Shown piece after piece: positions 19,082 to 29,117 of a DNA stretch of 64,000 nucleotides (positions within the stretch are counted from its first letter, which is position 1; each line of letters opens with the position of its first letter). The translations under genes were made by a program, and so were the position numbers. The DNA is from Actinomucor elegans (Eukaryota; Mucoromycota; Mucoromycetes; Mucorales; Mucoraceae), in the NCBI GenBank assembly GCA_026027325.1, contig JAMSLZ010000013.1, positions 206,501-270,500 on the forward strand, in the 5' to 3' direction. The notes beneath the pieces are model-generated. The model was not told where the DNA came from. It saw nothing but the letters and a program-made list of their open reading frames with translations, and ran no database searches.

Positions 19082-20550
19082 TACGCCCTATGGGCAGAAG
19101 AAGAAGACTTGGAAGACTTGGACGTCTTGATAGCAGAAGCAGAAGCCTTGGTCTTCGCCACATTCACAATATTCTTCTTGAGAAAGTCAATCTTGTTTTG
19201 TGTTTTAGCCTTGACTTTGCTCAAATCCATCATCTCTTGCACCGTATCAACCTTCATGGTTGAAGCAACCTCGTAGTCAGCAAACTTGGAAGCTCGAGCA
19301 CCAGTAGGACTGTTGGGATCGTACTCTACTCTCTCGCCAGAGAGCAGAGGATCACCCTCACCATCGAGCTCCATGACTTCAATGATTGAGTCATCACCAG
19401 GAACATCACCAGAGACACCACCAGTAACACCAGAGACACCACCAGTTGCACCAGAGACACCACCAGTTGCACCAGAGACACCACCAGCAACACCAGAGAC
19501 ACCAGGTACACCATCACAAACATCAACCAAGGGCTCAGAAGCCACATCCTGCTCAACCAGCACAATGGGAGCCTCTTCAACAACTACATCACCGTCGTTT
19601 GACGTAGTGACAGGACCAGATTTCTTCACCCCAGACAAAGCCACATAATCATCGAGCTCAGCCTCGAAAGACTTCACAGCTTGCTTCTTAGCCTTACAGA
19701 ATCTTGCAGTGTGGCCTTTCTCGCGACAAGAGAAACACATACGCTTAGCCAACTCAGGGCAGTCCTTACGGACATGACCCGACAAGCGACAAAAGTGGCA
19801 AACAGGAGGAGCATTTTTAAACTGAGCAGGAGCAAACATGTCCCAAGCACTCAAGTACAGCATTCTTGTTAAAGGCTGAGGAGGAACCACCTCACCATCC
19901 TCACCTTCCATGCCAACCGAGGTATCAATCAACACCGACATCTTGCCCTCAAAGTAGCCCTTACGAGTGTATTTCTTCAGCTGGTACACCTTACCATAAA
20001 AAGCTAATGAATCCAACATGTCAACCAGAAAAGTAGCTCTGTTGGGAGTACAACACACCAAATTAAACTGAACATGGGTCAGATTACCACCAACAGAAGA
20101 GCCAGAGCCAGAGCTAGTAGAAACGGCCTTGTACACAACACCATTCACAGTAACACCATCATTGACAGCTTTGGTAGCGTCCGCCTTGCTATCGAAATTA
20201 GCTTCGACCAGAAGATCACCACCAGCACTTGCACGCATAGAACTAATGTGTCGGAAGTCCACATTAGCACCAACTTGTTCTTCAATGACCTTATACGCGT
20301 CAGTACGGTCACCAAACAGCTTTCCAGGGAAGGAGAACAGAACAGAACTTGAACAAAGCGCCTGCTCCACCAGAGCAGCGGCTTTGCGCACCAACAGTTC
20401 GGACTTGAGGTCATCATCTTCAAAGATGACCTCACCAACAAGAGGAACGGCAGAATTGTCGATATTACGTCGACCAGGAGTCAATGGAACCTTCTTGGAG
20501 GCACCACGGGCAACAACAGTTGTCCAGGACACGGCAGAATTTTCAGTCAT
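19081..20550 (-). CDS. LINE copy D ORF1: CCHC RNA-binding protein
   Basis: A 489-aa gag-like protein. Residues 1-245 are conserved across the copies. Zinc knuckles lie at C251-C254-H259-C264 and C272-C275-H280-C285. Then come an acidic linker, a run of GGVSG/TGGVSG units, the conserved block EYDPNSPTGARASKFADYEV, and a basic Ser/Lys tail (SKSSKSSSSAHRA). It probably coats the LINE RNA and delivers it with ORF2. Compared with copy E it has GG rather than GD at residues 154-155, the one difference noticed. ATG at 20550, shared with all copies. Confidence 0.9.
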   Translation of the reverse strand: MTENSAVSWTTVVARGASKKVPLTPGRRNIDNSAVPLVGEVIFEDDDLKSELLVRKAAALVEQALCSSSVLFSFPGKLFGDRTDAYKVIEEQVGANVDFRHISSMRASAGGDLLVEANFDSKADATKAVNDGVTVNGVVYKAVSTSSGSGSSVGGNLTHVQFNLVCCTPNRATFLVDMLDSLAFYGKVYQLKKYTRKGYFEGKMSVLIDTSVGMEGEDGEVVPPQPLTRMLYLSAWDMFAPAQFKNAPPVCHFCRLSGHVRKDCPELAKRMCFSCREKGHTARFCKAKKQAVKSFEAELDDYVALSGVKKSGPVTTSNDGDVVVEEAPIVLVEQDVASEPLVDVCDGVPGVSGVAGGVSGATGGVSGATGGVSGVTGGVSGDVPGDDSIIEVMELDGEGDPLLSGERVEYDPNSPTGARASKFADYEVASTMKVDTVQEMMDLSKVKAKTQNKIDFLKKNIVNVAKTKASASAIKTSKSSKSSSSAHRA

Positions 20551-20995
20551 GTGCCAGATTTCTAGAAAATGGCGAGATTACGAAAAAAAGTTTTTGAGAT
20601 GTCGAAATTGGCGAATTGAGATGTCAAGATCGAGCGAAATGTGCAAAAAGTTGGAGATTTGCAAAAATAATTATACCACCAGAAGCGCAGCGACGAGTAG
20701 AATACGAATACGAAACAAGCGGAGATGGATGGATTGAATTGAGCGAGATATTGACAAAAAACCAGACGGATGCAAAATTTTTTTGTAAAAAGTGATCTTT
20801 AAGCGAAAGAGCCTTAGCGAGATATTGACAAAAAACCAGACGGATGCAAAATTTTTTGTAAAAAGTGATCTTTAAGCGAAAGAGCCCTTGAAAAAAAACA
20901 AGCGGAGATGGATGGATTGAATTGAGCGAGATATCGACAAAAAACCAGACGGATGCAAAATTTTTTGTAAAAAGTGATCTTTAAGCGAAAGAGCC
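20551..20995 (-). repeat. LINE D leader plus two extra partial 5' monomers
   Basis: Three successive units, each starting with GGCTCTTTCGCTTAAAGATC on the minus strand, begin at 20995, 20886 and 20813. The first is cut after the CCGCTTGT region, the second after ATATCTCGCT, and the third continues into ORF1. All units keep the extreme 5' end and lack 3' parts. This is the reverse of ordinary 5' truncation and resembles an L1 monomer array. Confidence 0.8.
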
Positions 20996-21318
20996 TTTGT
21001 CTTTTCTTTTCAGCATAGCTTTAATAACAAATCAAGTATGTATTAAGTATCTTCGAGTTAAGATACTTTAAAACCAAAAATTTTATTATATGTAATGCAT
21101 TGTCCACAATTACTACTATATAAAAAAGTTGTTTAGTTAGGATTTAATATTTAATATTTTTTGTACACACTATCATATCTTTTGGTTCTTGATACGATTA
21201 ATTATATTGTTACTACACTTAGTGCATTTGCAAGCAATTGTGTGATAGCGCCCGAAACTGGGAAAGGTACAATATGGGAATGGTATTTATTCTTGCATGT
21301 GTATGCACGAAGTAATTG
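20996..21318. other. Unique spacer without recognised element
   Basis: About 320 bases of AT-rich DNA unlike any other part of the window, lying between the diverging 5' ends of LINEs D and E. It contains no convincing frame, RNA gene or repeat. It may be original host DNA. Confidence 0.6.
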
Positions 21319-21351
21319 TTTTTTTTTTTTTTTTGTATTAAATGTAATTTA
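21319..21351 (-). repeat. Minus-strand LINE 3'-end fragment
   Basis: A T-run (21319-21334) followed by GTATTAAATGTAATTTA, which is the reverse complement of the last 17 bases of a LINE plus its poly(A). It is a severely 5'-truncated insertion or a breakpoint remnant just upstream of copy E. Confidence 0.75.
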
Positions 21352-21373
21352 TGGCGGCAAGGCTCTTTCGCTT

Positions 21374-21395
21374 ATTTAATACAAAAAAAAAAAAT
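21374..21395 (+). mobile_element. 22-bp ultra-short LINE 3'-end insertion
   Basis: ATTTAATAC followed by 13 A is exactly the 3' terminus of these LINEs. It lies inside the leader of copy E between two copies of TTCGCTT (21367-21373 and 21396-21402), which occurs once in other leaders. This is the pattern of a target-primed insertion that copied only nine bases before ending. Confidence 0.8.
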
Positions 21396-21651
21396 TCGCT
21401 TAAAGATCACTTTTTACAAAAAAATTTTGCATCCGTCTGGTTTTTTGTCAATATCTCGCTCAATTCAATCCATCCATCTCCGCTTGTTTCGTATTCGTAT
21501 TCTACTCGTCGCTGCGCTTCTGGTGGTATAATTATTTTTGCAAATCTCCAACTTTTTGCACATTTCGCTCGATCTTGACATCTCAATTCGCCAATTTCGA
21601 CATCTCAAAAACTTTTTTTCGTAATCTCGCCATTTTCTAGAAATCTGGCAC
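21396..21651 (+). promoter_or_regulatory. LINE E 5' leader
   Basis: About 255 bases of pyrimidine-rich leader up to the ORF1 ATG, containing GTCTGGTTTTTTG, the sequence used as insertion target elsewhere in the array. Promoter function is inferred from its position only. Confidence 0.5.
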
Positions 21652-23121
21652 ATGACTGAAAATTCTGCCGTGTCCTGGACAACTGTTGTTGCCCGTGGTG
21701 CCTCCAAGAAGGTTCCATTGACTCCTGGTCGACGTAATATCGACAATTCTGCCGTTCCTCTTGTTGGTGAGGTCATCTTTGAAGATGATGACCTCAAGTC
21801 CGAACTGTTGGTGCGCAAAGCCGCTGCTCTGGTGGAGCAGGCGCTTTGTTCAAGTTCTGTTCTGTTCTCCTTCCCTGGAAAGCTGTTTGGTGACCGTACT
21901 GACGCGTATAAGGTCATTGAAGAACAAGTTGGTGCTAATGTGGACTTCCGACACATTAGTTCTATGCGTGCAAGTGCTGGTGGTGATCTTCTGGTCGAAG
22001 CTAATTTCGATAGCAAGGCGGACGCTACCAAAGCTGTCAATGATGGTGTTACTGTGAATGGTGTTGTGTACAAGGCCGTTTCTACTAGCTCTGGCTCTGG
22101 CTCTTCTGTTGGTGATAATCTGACCCATGTTCAGTTTAATTTGGTGTGTTGTACTCCCAACAGAGCTACTTTTCTGGTTGACATGTTGGATTCATTAGCT
22201 TTTTATGGTAAGGTGTACCAGCTGAAGAAATACACTCGTAAGGGCTACTTTGAGGGCAAGATGTCGGTGTTGATTGATACCTCGGTTGGCATGGAAGGTG
22301 AGGATGGTGAGGTGGTTCCTCCTCAGCCTTTAACAAGAATGCTGTACTTGAGTGCTTGGGACATGTTTGCTCCTGCTCAGTTTAAAAATGCTCCTCCTGT
22401 TTGCCACTTTTGTCGCTTGTCGGGTCATGTCCGTAAGGACTGCCCTGAGTTGGCTAAGCGTATGTGTTTCTCTTGTCGCGAGAAAGGCCACACTGCAAGA
22501 TTCTGTAAGGCTAAGAAGCAAGCTGTGAAGTCTTTCGAGGCTGAGCTCGATGATTATGTGGCTTTGTCTGGGGTGAAGAAATCTGGTCCTGTCACTACGT
22601 CAAACGACGGTGATGTAGTTGTTGAAGAGGCTCCCATTGTGCTGGTTGAGCAGGATGTGGCTTCTGAGCCCTTGGTTGATGTTTGTGATGGTGTACCTGG
22701 TGTCTCTGGTGTTGCTGGTGGTGTCTCTGGTGCAACTGGTGGTGTCTCTGGTGCAACTGGTGGTGTCTCTGGTGTTACTGGTGGTGTCTCTGGTGATGTT
22801 CCTGGTGATGACTCAATCATTGAAGTCATGGAGCTCGATGGTGAGGGTGATCCTCTGCTCTCTGGCGAGAGAGTAGAGTACGATCCCAACAGTCCTACTG
22901 GTGCTCGAGCTTCCAAGTTTGCTGACTACGAGGTTGCTTCAACCATGAAGGTTGATACGGTGCAAGAGATGATGGATTTGAGCAAAGTCAAGGCTAAAAC
23001 ACAAAACAAGATTGACTTTCTCAAGAAGAATATTGTGAATGTGGCGAAGACCAAGGCTTCTGCTTCTGCTATCAAGACGTCCAAGTCTTCCAAGTCTTCT
23101 TCTTCTGCCCATAGGGCGTAA
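21652..23121 (+). CDS. LINE copy E ORF1: CCHC RNA-binding protein
   Basis: A 489-aa ORF1, near-identical to copies D and F, with GD in place of GG at residues 154-155. CCHC knuckles lie at 251-264 and 272-285. A run of GGVSG-type units (coded about 22690-22800) separates them from the basic tail. It would bind the element RNA. The gene ends GCGTAATG, where the last A of the stop is also the first base of the ORF2 start. No frame damage is seen. Confidence 0.9.
   Translation: MTENSAVSWTTVVARGASKKVPLTPGRRNIDNSAVPLVGEVIFEDDDLKSELLVRKAAALVEQALCSSSVLFSFPGKLFGDRTDAYKVIEEQVGANVDFRHISSMRASAGGDLLVEANFDSKADATKAVNDGVTVNGVVYKAVSTSSGSGSSVGDNLTHVQFNLVCCTPNRATFLVDMLDSLAFYGKVYQLKKYTRKGYFEGKMSVLIDTSVGMEGEDGEVVPPQPLTRMLYLSAWDMFAPAQFKNAPPVCHFCRLSGHVRKDCPELAKRMCFSCREKGHTARFCKAKKQAVKSFEAELDDYVALSGVKKSGPVTTSNDGDVVVEEAPIVLVEQDVASEPLVDVCDGVPGVSGVAGGVSGATGGVSGATGGVSGVTGGVSGDVPGDDSIIEVMELDGEGDPLLSGERVEYDPNSPTGARASKFADYEVASTMKVDTVQEMMDLSKVKAKTQNKIDFLKKNIVNVAKTKASASAIKTSKSSKSSSSAHRA
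22683..22800 (+). repeat. Coding minisatellite in ORF1 (GGVSG units)
   Basis: Imperfect tandem units built on GGTGTCTCTGGTG(CAACT) and coding for Gly, Val, Ser and Thr. Unit number and order differ between the ORF1 copies in this window (for example B, E, G and H), so the tract is length-variable. Confidence 0.75.
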
Positions 23122-26100
23122 TGCTAGGTCAAAACATTCGATTGGGTTCCTTAAATGTGCGTAGCATTTTTATGGAGTCCCAAAAAACAACACAAAAGGA
23201 GTTCGCTTCTTACCTACGCGCTCGTTCTCTCGGTGTGGATATCCTTTGCTTGCAAGAGGTATCTCACTTCTATTCTCAATCTTCTCTCACTGATCATCAA
23301 ATCCGCTCTTTCTCTTTCTTCTTTCCTCGCTGTCCCTTTGTGGTATCCAAACATTGTGCCATTGTCTGTCTCAAGCCTGGTCTTTCTTTGGATGCTGCTC
23401 AAGTTCTCCTGGATGAGCGTTGTGTTGTGGCTACTGTCAAGGATGCCCAGCATAATGTCTTGTGTCGTGTGGCCAATATCTATGCACCGGCACAGTCTTC
23501 GGACCGTCCACTGTTTATTCAATCTTTTCTCTCTCTTGCTTTGTGGTCTGAGGTGTCCAACACGCCTTGGATGTTGGTAGGTGACTTCAACATTCATCTA
23601 CACTCTTCTGCCGAGACAAGTCTTTCCTCTGTGGCTCCGCTGTATGATTGGCTTCGTCTCCACTTTAACAACTGTTTCCCGGACGGTCCTATTACTTTTC
23701 CTAGGGCTGGTACTACTATTGATTATATCTTTGGTCATACTTCGCTGGTGACTCGGTTGGTGAATGGTCAAGTCCATTATGTTCCTGGTGTGTGGACCGA
23801 TCACTGTCTTTTGACAATCGATCTACAGCCTGCTTGTGCTCGTATTGGCCCTGGCTGTTGGCGCTTTAATCCCACTCTGCTGGAGGATTCAGAGTTTCTC
23901 CTATTGCTGGACAAGACGGTGTCTCTCTTTTTCGAATCTTCTGGTGGTGATGGTGACAATGCTAGCCCTGGTGGTAAGGGTGAACCGTTGAGGGTCCAAT
24001 CTCAATGGGAATCTTTCAAGTTGTTGCTCAAGTGCTGTGCGCAAAAGTACGCTTGGGGTGCTAAGGCTCGATTCAAGAACAAGGTTGCTGCTTTACAACA
24101 GGAACGTATGAAGGCTGTTTCCTCTTCTGTCTCAGGTGTTATGGCTAGTGATGCTACACCGTCAATTCAACCTAGTGATGATTCACTTCCTCTTCAGGTG
24201 GTGCATGAGCTAGAGAAATTGATTGATGGTCAGATTCAGAAAGAAACACGCCAGAATATGCTTCGCTCTGCCACTCGTTGGCATGAACTGGGTGAACGTA
24301 ACAACAAGTATTTCTATCGTGTCATCAAGGATCGCCAGTCTCAACAGACAATCCAGTCCTTGAAGTGCTCTACTACTGGTGAGGTCTTGGTGGAAGCGGC
24401 TGATATACTTCGGGAGGCTCGCGGTTTTTACCAAAAGCTATACACCCCGGACGACATCGATGCCGAAGCCGTGGACTCTCTTTTGAATGGTATTCCTGAA
24501 GAAGTGGTGTTGTCTTCGGATGATGCCAAGTATCTGATGGCTCTGCCTAATGCCGTTACGGTGCTGGATCTACTGGCTCACGCCCCTAGGTCTCGGTCTC
24601 CTGGCATGGATGGTATTCCTTTCGAGGTATATCATTACTTGGCTGGTCGTTCGCGACCTTTTCTGGACTTGCTGGTGGCAGTCCTTGGTGGTGCTTTCTC
24701 TGGTGTGTTTCCTCCTTCGTGGCAACAAACTCGGATGGTGCTTTTGTTCAAGAAAGGTGATCCTCTGCTCTTGGCTAACTGGCGTCCTCTCTCTCTGATC
24801 AACTCGGATGCCAAGTTGTTTACCAAGTTGCTGGCCAATAGGTTCAACCGTGTTCTTCCCAAGCTGATCAACCCCTATCAAACTGGGTTCCTTCCTCATC
24901 GATTGATCTCGGATAATGGGTGGTTGAATCAAACGTTGATGGCTAATCTTCGGTCGGTGGCTCCAAACCTTCCTCAAGTTGCGGTGTTACTTGATCAAGA
25001 GAAGGCTTATGATCGAGTCCATCCTGAGTATCTTCGGCGTGTGTTGCTTCGTTTTGGTTTTCCTTCTGGTCTGGTTGGTTGTCTCTCTTCTTTGTTCTTT
25101 GGTACCAAGATCTCCGTGTCCATTAACGGGTGGTTAGGAGCAGCTGTTCCTCAGTTGCGTGGCCTTAGGCAGGGTGATCCACTATCACCTCTGTTGTTCA
25201 ACTTGGCCTTTGAACCCCTGTTGCGGTCTGTCTTGGCTTGTTCTTCTCTGTCTGGTGTTTCTCTGGCTCCTGTGGTGGTTCCTCGGACTTGGCTCCCTAA
25301 CCCTCAAAAGGTCCATCTTGATTTGGGTGATGATACGGGTAACTACCCGCTTGATTTCGTCAGTGGTTCTTCTCCTCCGGCTCCTATCAAGCTGCTTAGT
25401 TATGCCGATGATCTCGAGGTGTTCTTGTCTTCGCCTGGTGAATGGTTGGTGCTTCTGTCTCTTCTTGAGGTCTATGGTCGTGCCTCCAACGCCAAGGTGA
25501 ATCTCAGCAAGACTGTTCTGGTGTCTCTTTCTGGTGTGGCTCATCAGCCTTGGGTTGATATAGCTTCTGCTGCTGGTGTAGAGTGGCATGATTCGTCGTC
25601 TGTTGGCTCGGTGCGTTACCTTGGTTATCCACTGTATCATACCGATGCTCAGTTGCTGCATTTCCTGGATGGTGTCAAAGTCAAGTTGGAGAGGCATGCA
25701 AACATGCTTCGTGAACGGCACCTGTCTATTCGTGGTACTGGTCTGGTGGCGAATTCTCTGTTGCTCTCCAAGGTGTATCATCTTCTCCGTGTGGTTCCTG
25801 TGCCTGGCAAGTGGCTTCTGGATATCAAGGCAGTAGTGCGCAAGTATGTGGCATCGTTTTGGCCCGCGCCGTCTTGGTCTTCTTTGTGTCTTCCTCGCAA
25901 GTATGGTGGTGTTGGTCTGGTGGACATCCAAGATCAGAGCTTTGCTTTGCATCTTGTGTATGTTCAACGTCTGCTTCGTCCTCTGGTGTCTTCGGATTTT
26001 GTGTCTCCCTGGTTGGTGTTCTGCTTTCAAGCCTATTCTGGTCATTCTTCGGTTCTCCCTTGGTTGATGTATCCATCTCGATTCAAGCCTCGGTTGAATA

Positions 26101-27173
26101 GTATTCCAACCCTGGATCATCTAACCAAGCTTCTGGTTCGGCTGCCTCCTCTGGTGGTGCATTCTTCTTGGTCTTCTCGGTGGTTCCTGGATCTTCCTTT
26201 GTGCTGTGTGGTGTCTTCTGTTCCTGGTGTTGCTCATGATCTGTCTCCTGGTTTTGTTCCTTCGTCTGTTGCTCCCAAGTATCTCATGTCTGACATATTC
26301 CACTGGAATATTCACTCTGGTACCCTATTCTCCAATAAGGCTCTGCCGAGTTCCAGCCATGTCAAGTCGGTCTATTATGGTTTAAGTCCTCCTTTTGGTC
26401 CTGTTTCTCTGGCTCTCCCTCCGGTGATCAGGTCAAAAGTGGCTTTCACTTACGATGAACAGCGTGCTCTTCCTGTGTCTCGCACTGGTGCTTCTTCCTG
26501 GATGCCATCGACCCGTCATTGGACTGTTCCTTCTGGTCCCTCTTCGGTGGTATCTGTGGTCAAACTCCCTCTTGGTGTCTTGCGTCGCTTCTGGCACGCT
26601 GATCACTCTGTTGTTTCCGCTCGTCCTGGTCCTCCTTTGGCTGTGGCGTCTCACTTGCTTTTGCGTCCTTTCTTTTGGCGTTTGTTTTGGTCTCTTCCCA
26701 TGGTGGCCAAGGCCTTCACTCCCTGGTGGCGCCTGCTTCACGACAAGATTGGCTATCGCTCTCGGGTGAATCGCTGGTCTCCTCAGCAGTTTCCTTCTCC
26801 TTTCTGTGTTCTCTGCGGTGCTAATGAAGACTTGTACCATTTTGCTGTCGGTTGCCCGCAAAAGTCCGACTACTGGCGCCAAGCTCTTGCCTTTCTCTCT
26901 TTGGGTGAAGACTTTCCGTCTGATGCGAACATCTGGGCTGCTCTTGTCTCTCTAAGTGGCCTCGATTGTAAACCGCTTGACGCGGATGTGCTTTCCATTT
27001 TGGGTTCGCTCTTCTATACCCTATGGGCTGCACATTGGCGATGTGTTATTCATGATGATACTTGGTCCTCAGCTTGGGTCCTCAATTCCTTCAAGACAGA
27101 TAACAGCCTTGTTATCACCACTTTCTTAGATAGTAGAACTCCTGATGAGTCTACTAGCACAACATTAGATTAG
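23121..27173 (+). CDS. LINE copy E ORF2: AP endonuclease-reverse transcriptase
   Basis: A complete 1,350-aa protein. The endonuclease covers about residues 5-235 (N12, E46, D155, N157, D201, D227, H228). RT covers about 490-790, with D625, QGDP 684-687 and YADD 761-764. The C-terminal knuckle is C1229/C1232/H1240/C1245. The start ATG at 23121 overlaps the ORF1 stop. The stop TAG at 27171-27173 falls inside the 12-bp duplication created by insertion of copy F, so the protein is intact but its transcript now runs into F. Loss of its own 3' UTR next to the stop probably prevents normal retrotransposition. Confidence 0.93.
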   Translation: MLGQNIRLGSLNVRSIFMESQKTTQKEFASYLRARSLGVDILCLQEVSHFYSQSSLTDHQIRSFSFFFPRCPFVVSKHCAIVCLKPGLSLDAAQVLLDERCVVATVKDAQHNVLCRVANIYAPAQSSDRPLFIQSFLSLALWSEVSNTPWMLVGDFNIHLHSSAETSLSSVAPLYDWLRLHFNNCFPDGPITFPRAGTTIDYIFGHTSLVTRLVNGQVHYVPGVWTDHCLLTIDLQPACARIGPGCWRFNPTLLEDSEFLLLLDKTVSLFFESSGGDGDNASPGGKGEPLRVQSQWESFKLLLKCCAQKYAWGAKARFKNKVAALQQERMKAVSSSVSGVMASDATPSIQPSDDSLPLQVVHELEKLIDGQIQKETRQNMLRSATRWHELGERNNKYFYRVIKDRQSQQTIQSLKCSTTGEVLVEAADILREARGFYQKLYTPDDIDAEAVDSLLNGIPEEVVLSSDDAKYLMALPNAVTVLDLLAHAPRSRSPGMDGIPFEVYHYLAGRSRPFLDLLVAVLGGAFSGVFPPSWQQTRMVLLFKKGDPLLLANWRPLSLINSDAKLFTKLLANRFNRVLPKLINPYQTGFLPHRLISDNGWLNQTLMANLRSVAPNLPQVAVLLDQEKAYDRVHPEYLRRVLLRFGFPSGLVGCLSSLFFGTKISVSINGWLGAAVPQLRGLRQGDPLSPLLFNLAFEPLLRSVLACSSLSGVSLAPVVVPRTWLPNPQKVHLDLGDDTGNYPLDFVSGSSPPAPIKLLSYADDLEVFLSSPGEWLVLLSLLEVYGRASNAKVNLSKTVLVSLSGVAHQPWVDIASAAGVEWHDSSSVGSVRYLGYPLYHTDAQLLHFLDGVKVKLERHANMLRERHLSIRGTGLVANSLLLSKVYHLLRVVPVPGKWLLDIKAVVRKYVASFWPAPSWSSLCLPRKYGGVGLVDIQDQSFALHLVYVQRLLRPLVSSDFVSPWLVFCFQAYSGHSSVLPWLMYPSRFKPRLNSIPTLDHLTKLLVRLPPLVVHSSWSSRWFLDLPLCCVVSSVPGVAHDLSPGFVPSSVAPKYLMSDIFHWNIHSGTLFSNKALPSSSHVKSVYYGLSPPFGPVSLALPPVIRSKVAFTYDEQRALPVSRTGASSWMPSTRHWTVPSGPSSVVSVVKLPLGVLRRFWHADHSVVSARPGPPLAVASHLLLRPFFWRLFWSLPMVAKAFTPWWRLLHDKIGYRSRVNRWSPQQFPSPFCVLCGANEDLYHFAVGCPQKSDYWRQALAFLSLGEDFPSDANIWAALVSLSGLDCKPLDADVLSILGSLFYTLWAAHWRCVIHDDTWSSAWVLNSFKTDNSLVITTFLDSRTPDESTSTTLD

Positions 27174-29034
27174 TTTTTTTTTTTTTTTGTATTAAATGTA
27201 ATTTATTAATCTTAAAGTGGTTTTACAAAGCTAAATTACAAATTACTAATCTAATGTTGTGCTAGTAGACTCATCAGGAGTTCTACTATCTAAGAAAGTG
27301 GTGATAACAAGGCTGTTATCTGTCTTGAAGGAATTGAGGACCCAAGCTGAGGACCAAGTATCATCATGAATAACACATCGCCAATGTGCAGCCCATAGGG
27401 TATAGAAGAGCGAACCCAAAATGGAAAGCACATCCGCGTCAAGCGGTTTACAATCGAGGCCACTTAGAGAGACAAGAGCAGCCCAGATGTTCGCATCAGA
27501 CGGAAAGTCTTCACCCAAAGAGAGAAAGGCAAGAGCTTGGCGCCAGTAGTCGGACTTTTGCGGGCAACCGACAGCAAAATGGTACAAGTCTTCATTAGCA
27601 CCGCAGAGAACACAGAAAGGAGAAGGAAACTGCTGAGGAGACCAGCGATTCACCCGAGAGCGATAGCCAATCTTGTCGTGAAGCAGGCGCCACCAGGGAG
27701 TGAAGGCCTTGGCCACCATGGGAAGAGACCAAAACAAACGCCAAAAGAAAGGACGCAAAAGCAAGTGAGACGCCACAGCCAAAGGAGGACCAGGACGAGC
27801 GGAAACAACAGAGTGATCAGCGTGCCAGAAGCGACGCAAGACACCAAGAGGGAGTTTGACCACAGATACCACCGAAGAGGGACCAGAAGGAACAGTCCAA
27901 TGACGGGTCGATGGCATCCAGGAAGAAGCACCAGTGCGAGACACAGGAAGAGCACGCTGTTCATCGTAAGTGAAAGCCACTTTTGACCTGATCACCGGAG
28001 GGAGAGCCAGAGAAACAGGACCAAAAGGAGGACTTAAACCATAATAGACCGACTTGACATGGCTGGAACTCGGCAGAGCCTTATTGGAGAATAGGGTACC
28101 AGAGTGAATATTCCAGTGGAATATGTCAGACATGAGATACTTGGGAGCAACAGACGAAGGAACAAAACCAGGAGACAGATCATGAGCAACACCAGGAACA
28201 GAAGACACCACACAGCACAAAGGAAGATCCAGGAACCACCGAGAAGACCAAGAAGAATGCACCACCAGAGGAGGCAGCCGAACCAGAAGCTTGGTTAGAT
28301 GATCCAGGGTTGGAATACTATTCAACCGAGGCTTGAATCGAGATGGATACATCAACCAAGGGAGAACCGAAGAATGACCAGAATAGGCTTGAAAGCAGAA
28401 CACCAACCAGGGAGACACAAAATCCGAAGACACCAGAGGACGAAGCAGACGTTGAACATACACAAGATGCAAAGCAAAGCTCTGATCTTGGATGTCCACC
28501 AGACCAACACCACCATACTTGCGAGGAAGACACAAAGAAGACCAAGACGGCGCGGGCCAAAACGATGCCACATACTTGCGCACTACTGCCTTGATATCCA
28601 GAAGCCACTTGCCAGGCACAGGAACCACACGGAGAAGATGATACACCTTGGAGAGCAACAGAGAATTCGCCACCAGACCAGTACCACGAATAGACAGGTG
28701 CCGTTCACGAAGCATGTTTGCATGCCTCTCCAACTTGACTTTGACACCATCCAGGAAATGCAGCAACTGAGCATCGGTATGATACAGTGGATAACCAAGG
28801 TAACGCACCGAGCCAACAGACGACGAATCATGCCACTCTACACCAGCAGCAGAAGCTATATCAACCCAAGGCTGATGAGCCACACCAGAAAGAGACACCA
28901 GAACAGTCTTGCTGAGATTCACCTTGGCGTTGGAGGCACGACCATAGACCTCAAGAAGAGACAGAAGCACCAACCATTCACCAGGCGAAGACAAGAACAC
29001 CTCGAGATCATCGGCATAACTAAGCAGGGATCAG

Positions 29035-29117
29035 TGCTAATATAAGGACACCAGGTGGATTTGGACGAATTGAGACCATAAGGGGGTTACCTAATTCGGA
29101 TGAGACCACGTGATGGT
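29035..29117. repeat. Left terminal inverted repeat of second Merlin-type element
   Basis: Starts TGCTAATATAAGG and includes GGTGGATTTGGACGAATTG, which recurs inverted at the right end (about 31340-31423). The outer half is perfect and the inner half has scattered mismatches. Confidence 0.85.

Larger units (their letters stand above)
14949..20815 (-). mobile_element. LINE copy D, intact
   Basis: A full-length minus-strand L1-like element with a 23-nt poly(A) (T-run 14949-14971), ORF2 19081-15029, ORF1 20550-19081, and a leader starting AAGGCTCTTTCGC at 20815. Both ORFs are open. Its sequence appears almost identical to copies E (inverted, 21359-27173) and F (27174-35284). Additional partial leaders lie upstream (20816-20995). 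No clean target site duplication is seen. Confidence 0.92.

Noticed and set aside
22683..22800. CRISPR-like or satellite repeat
   Set aside because: The units are in frame, code Gly/Val/Ser, and have no spacers. This is a coding minisatellite in a eukaryotic ORF1.
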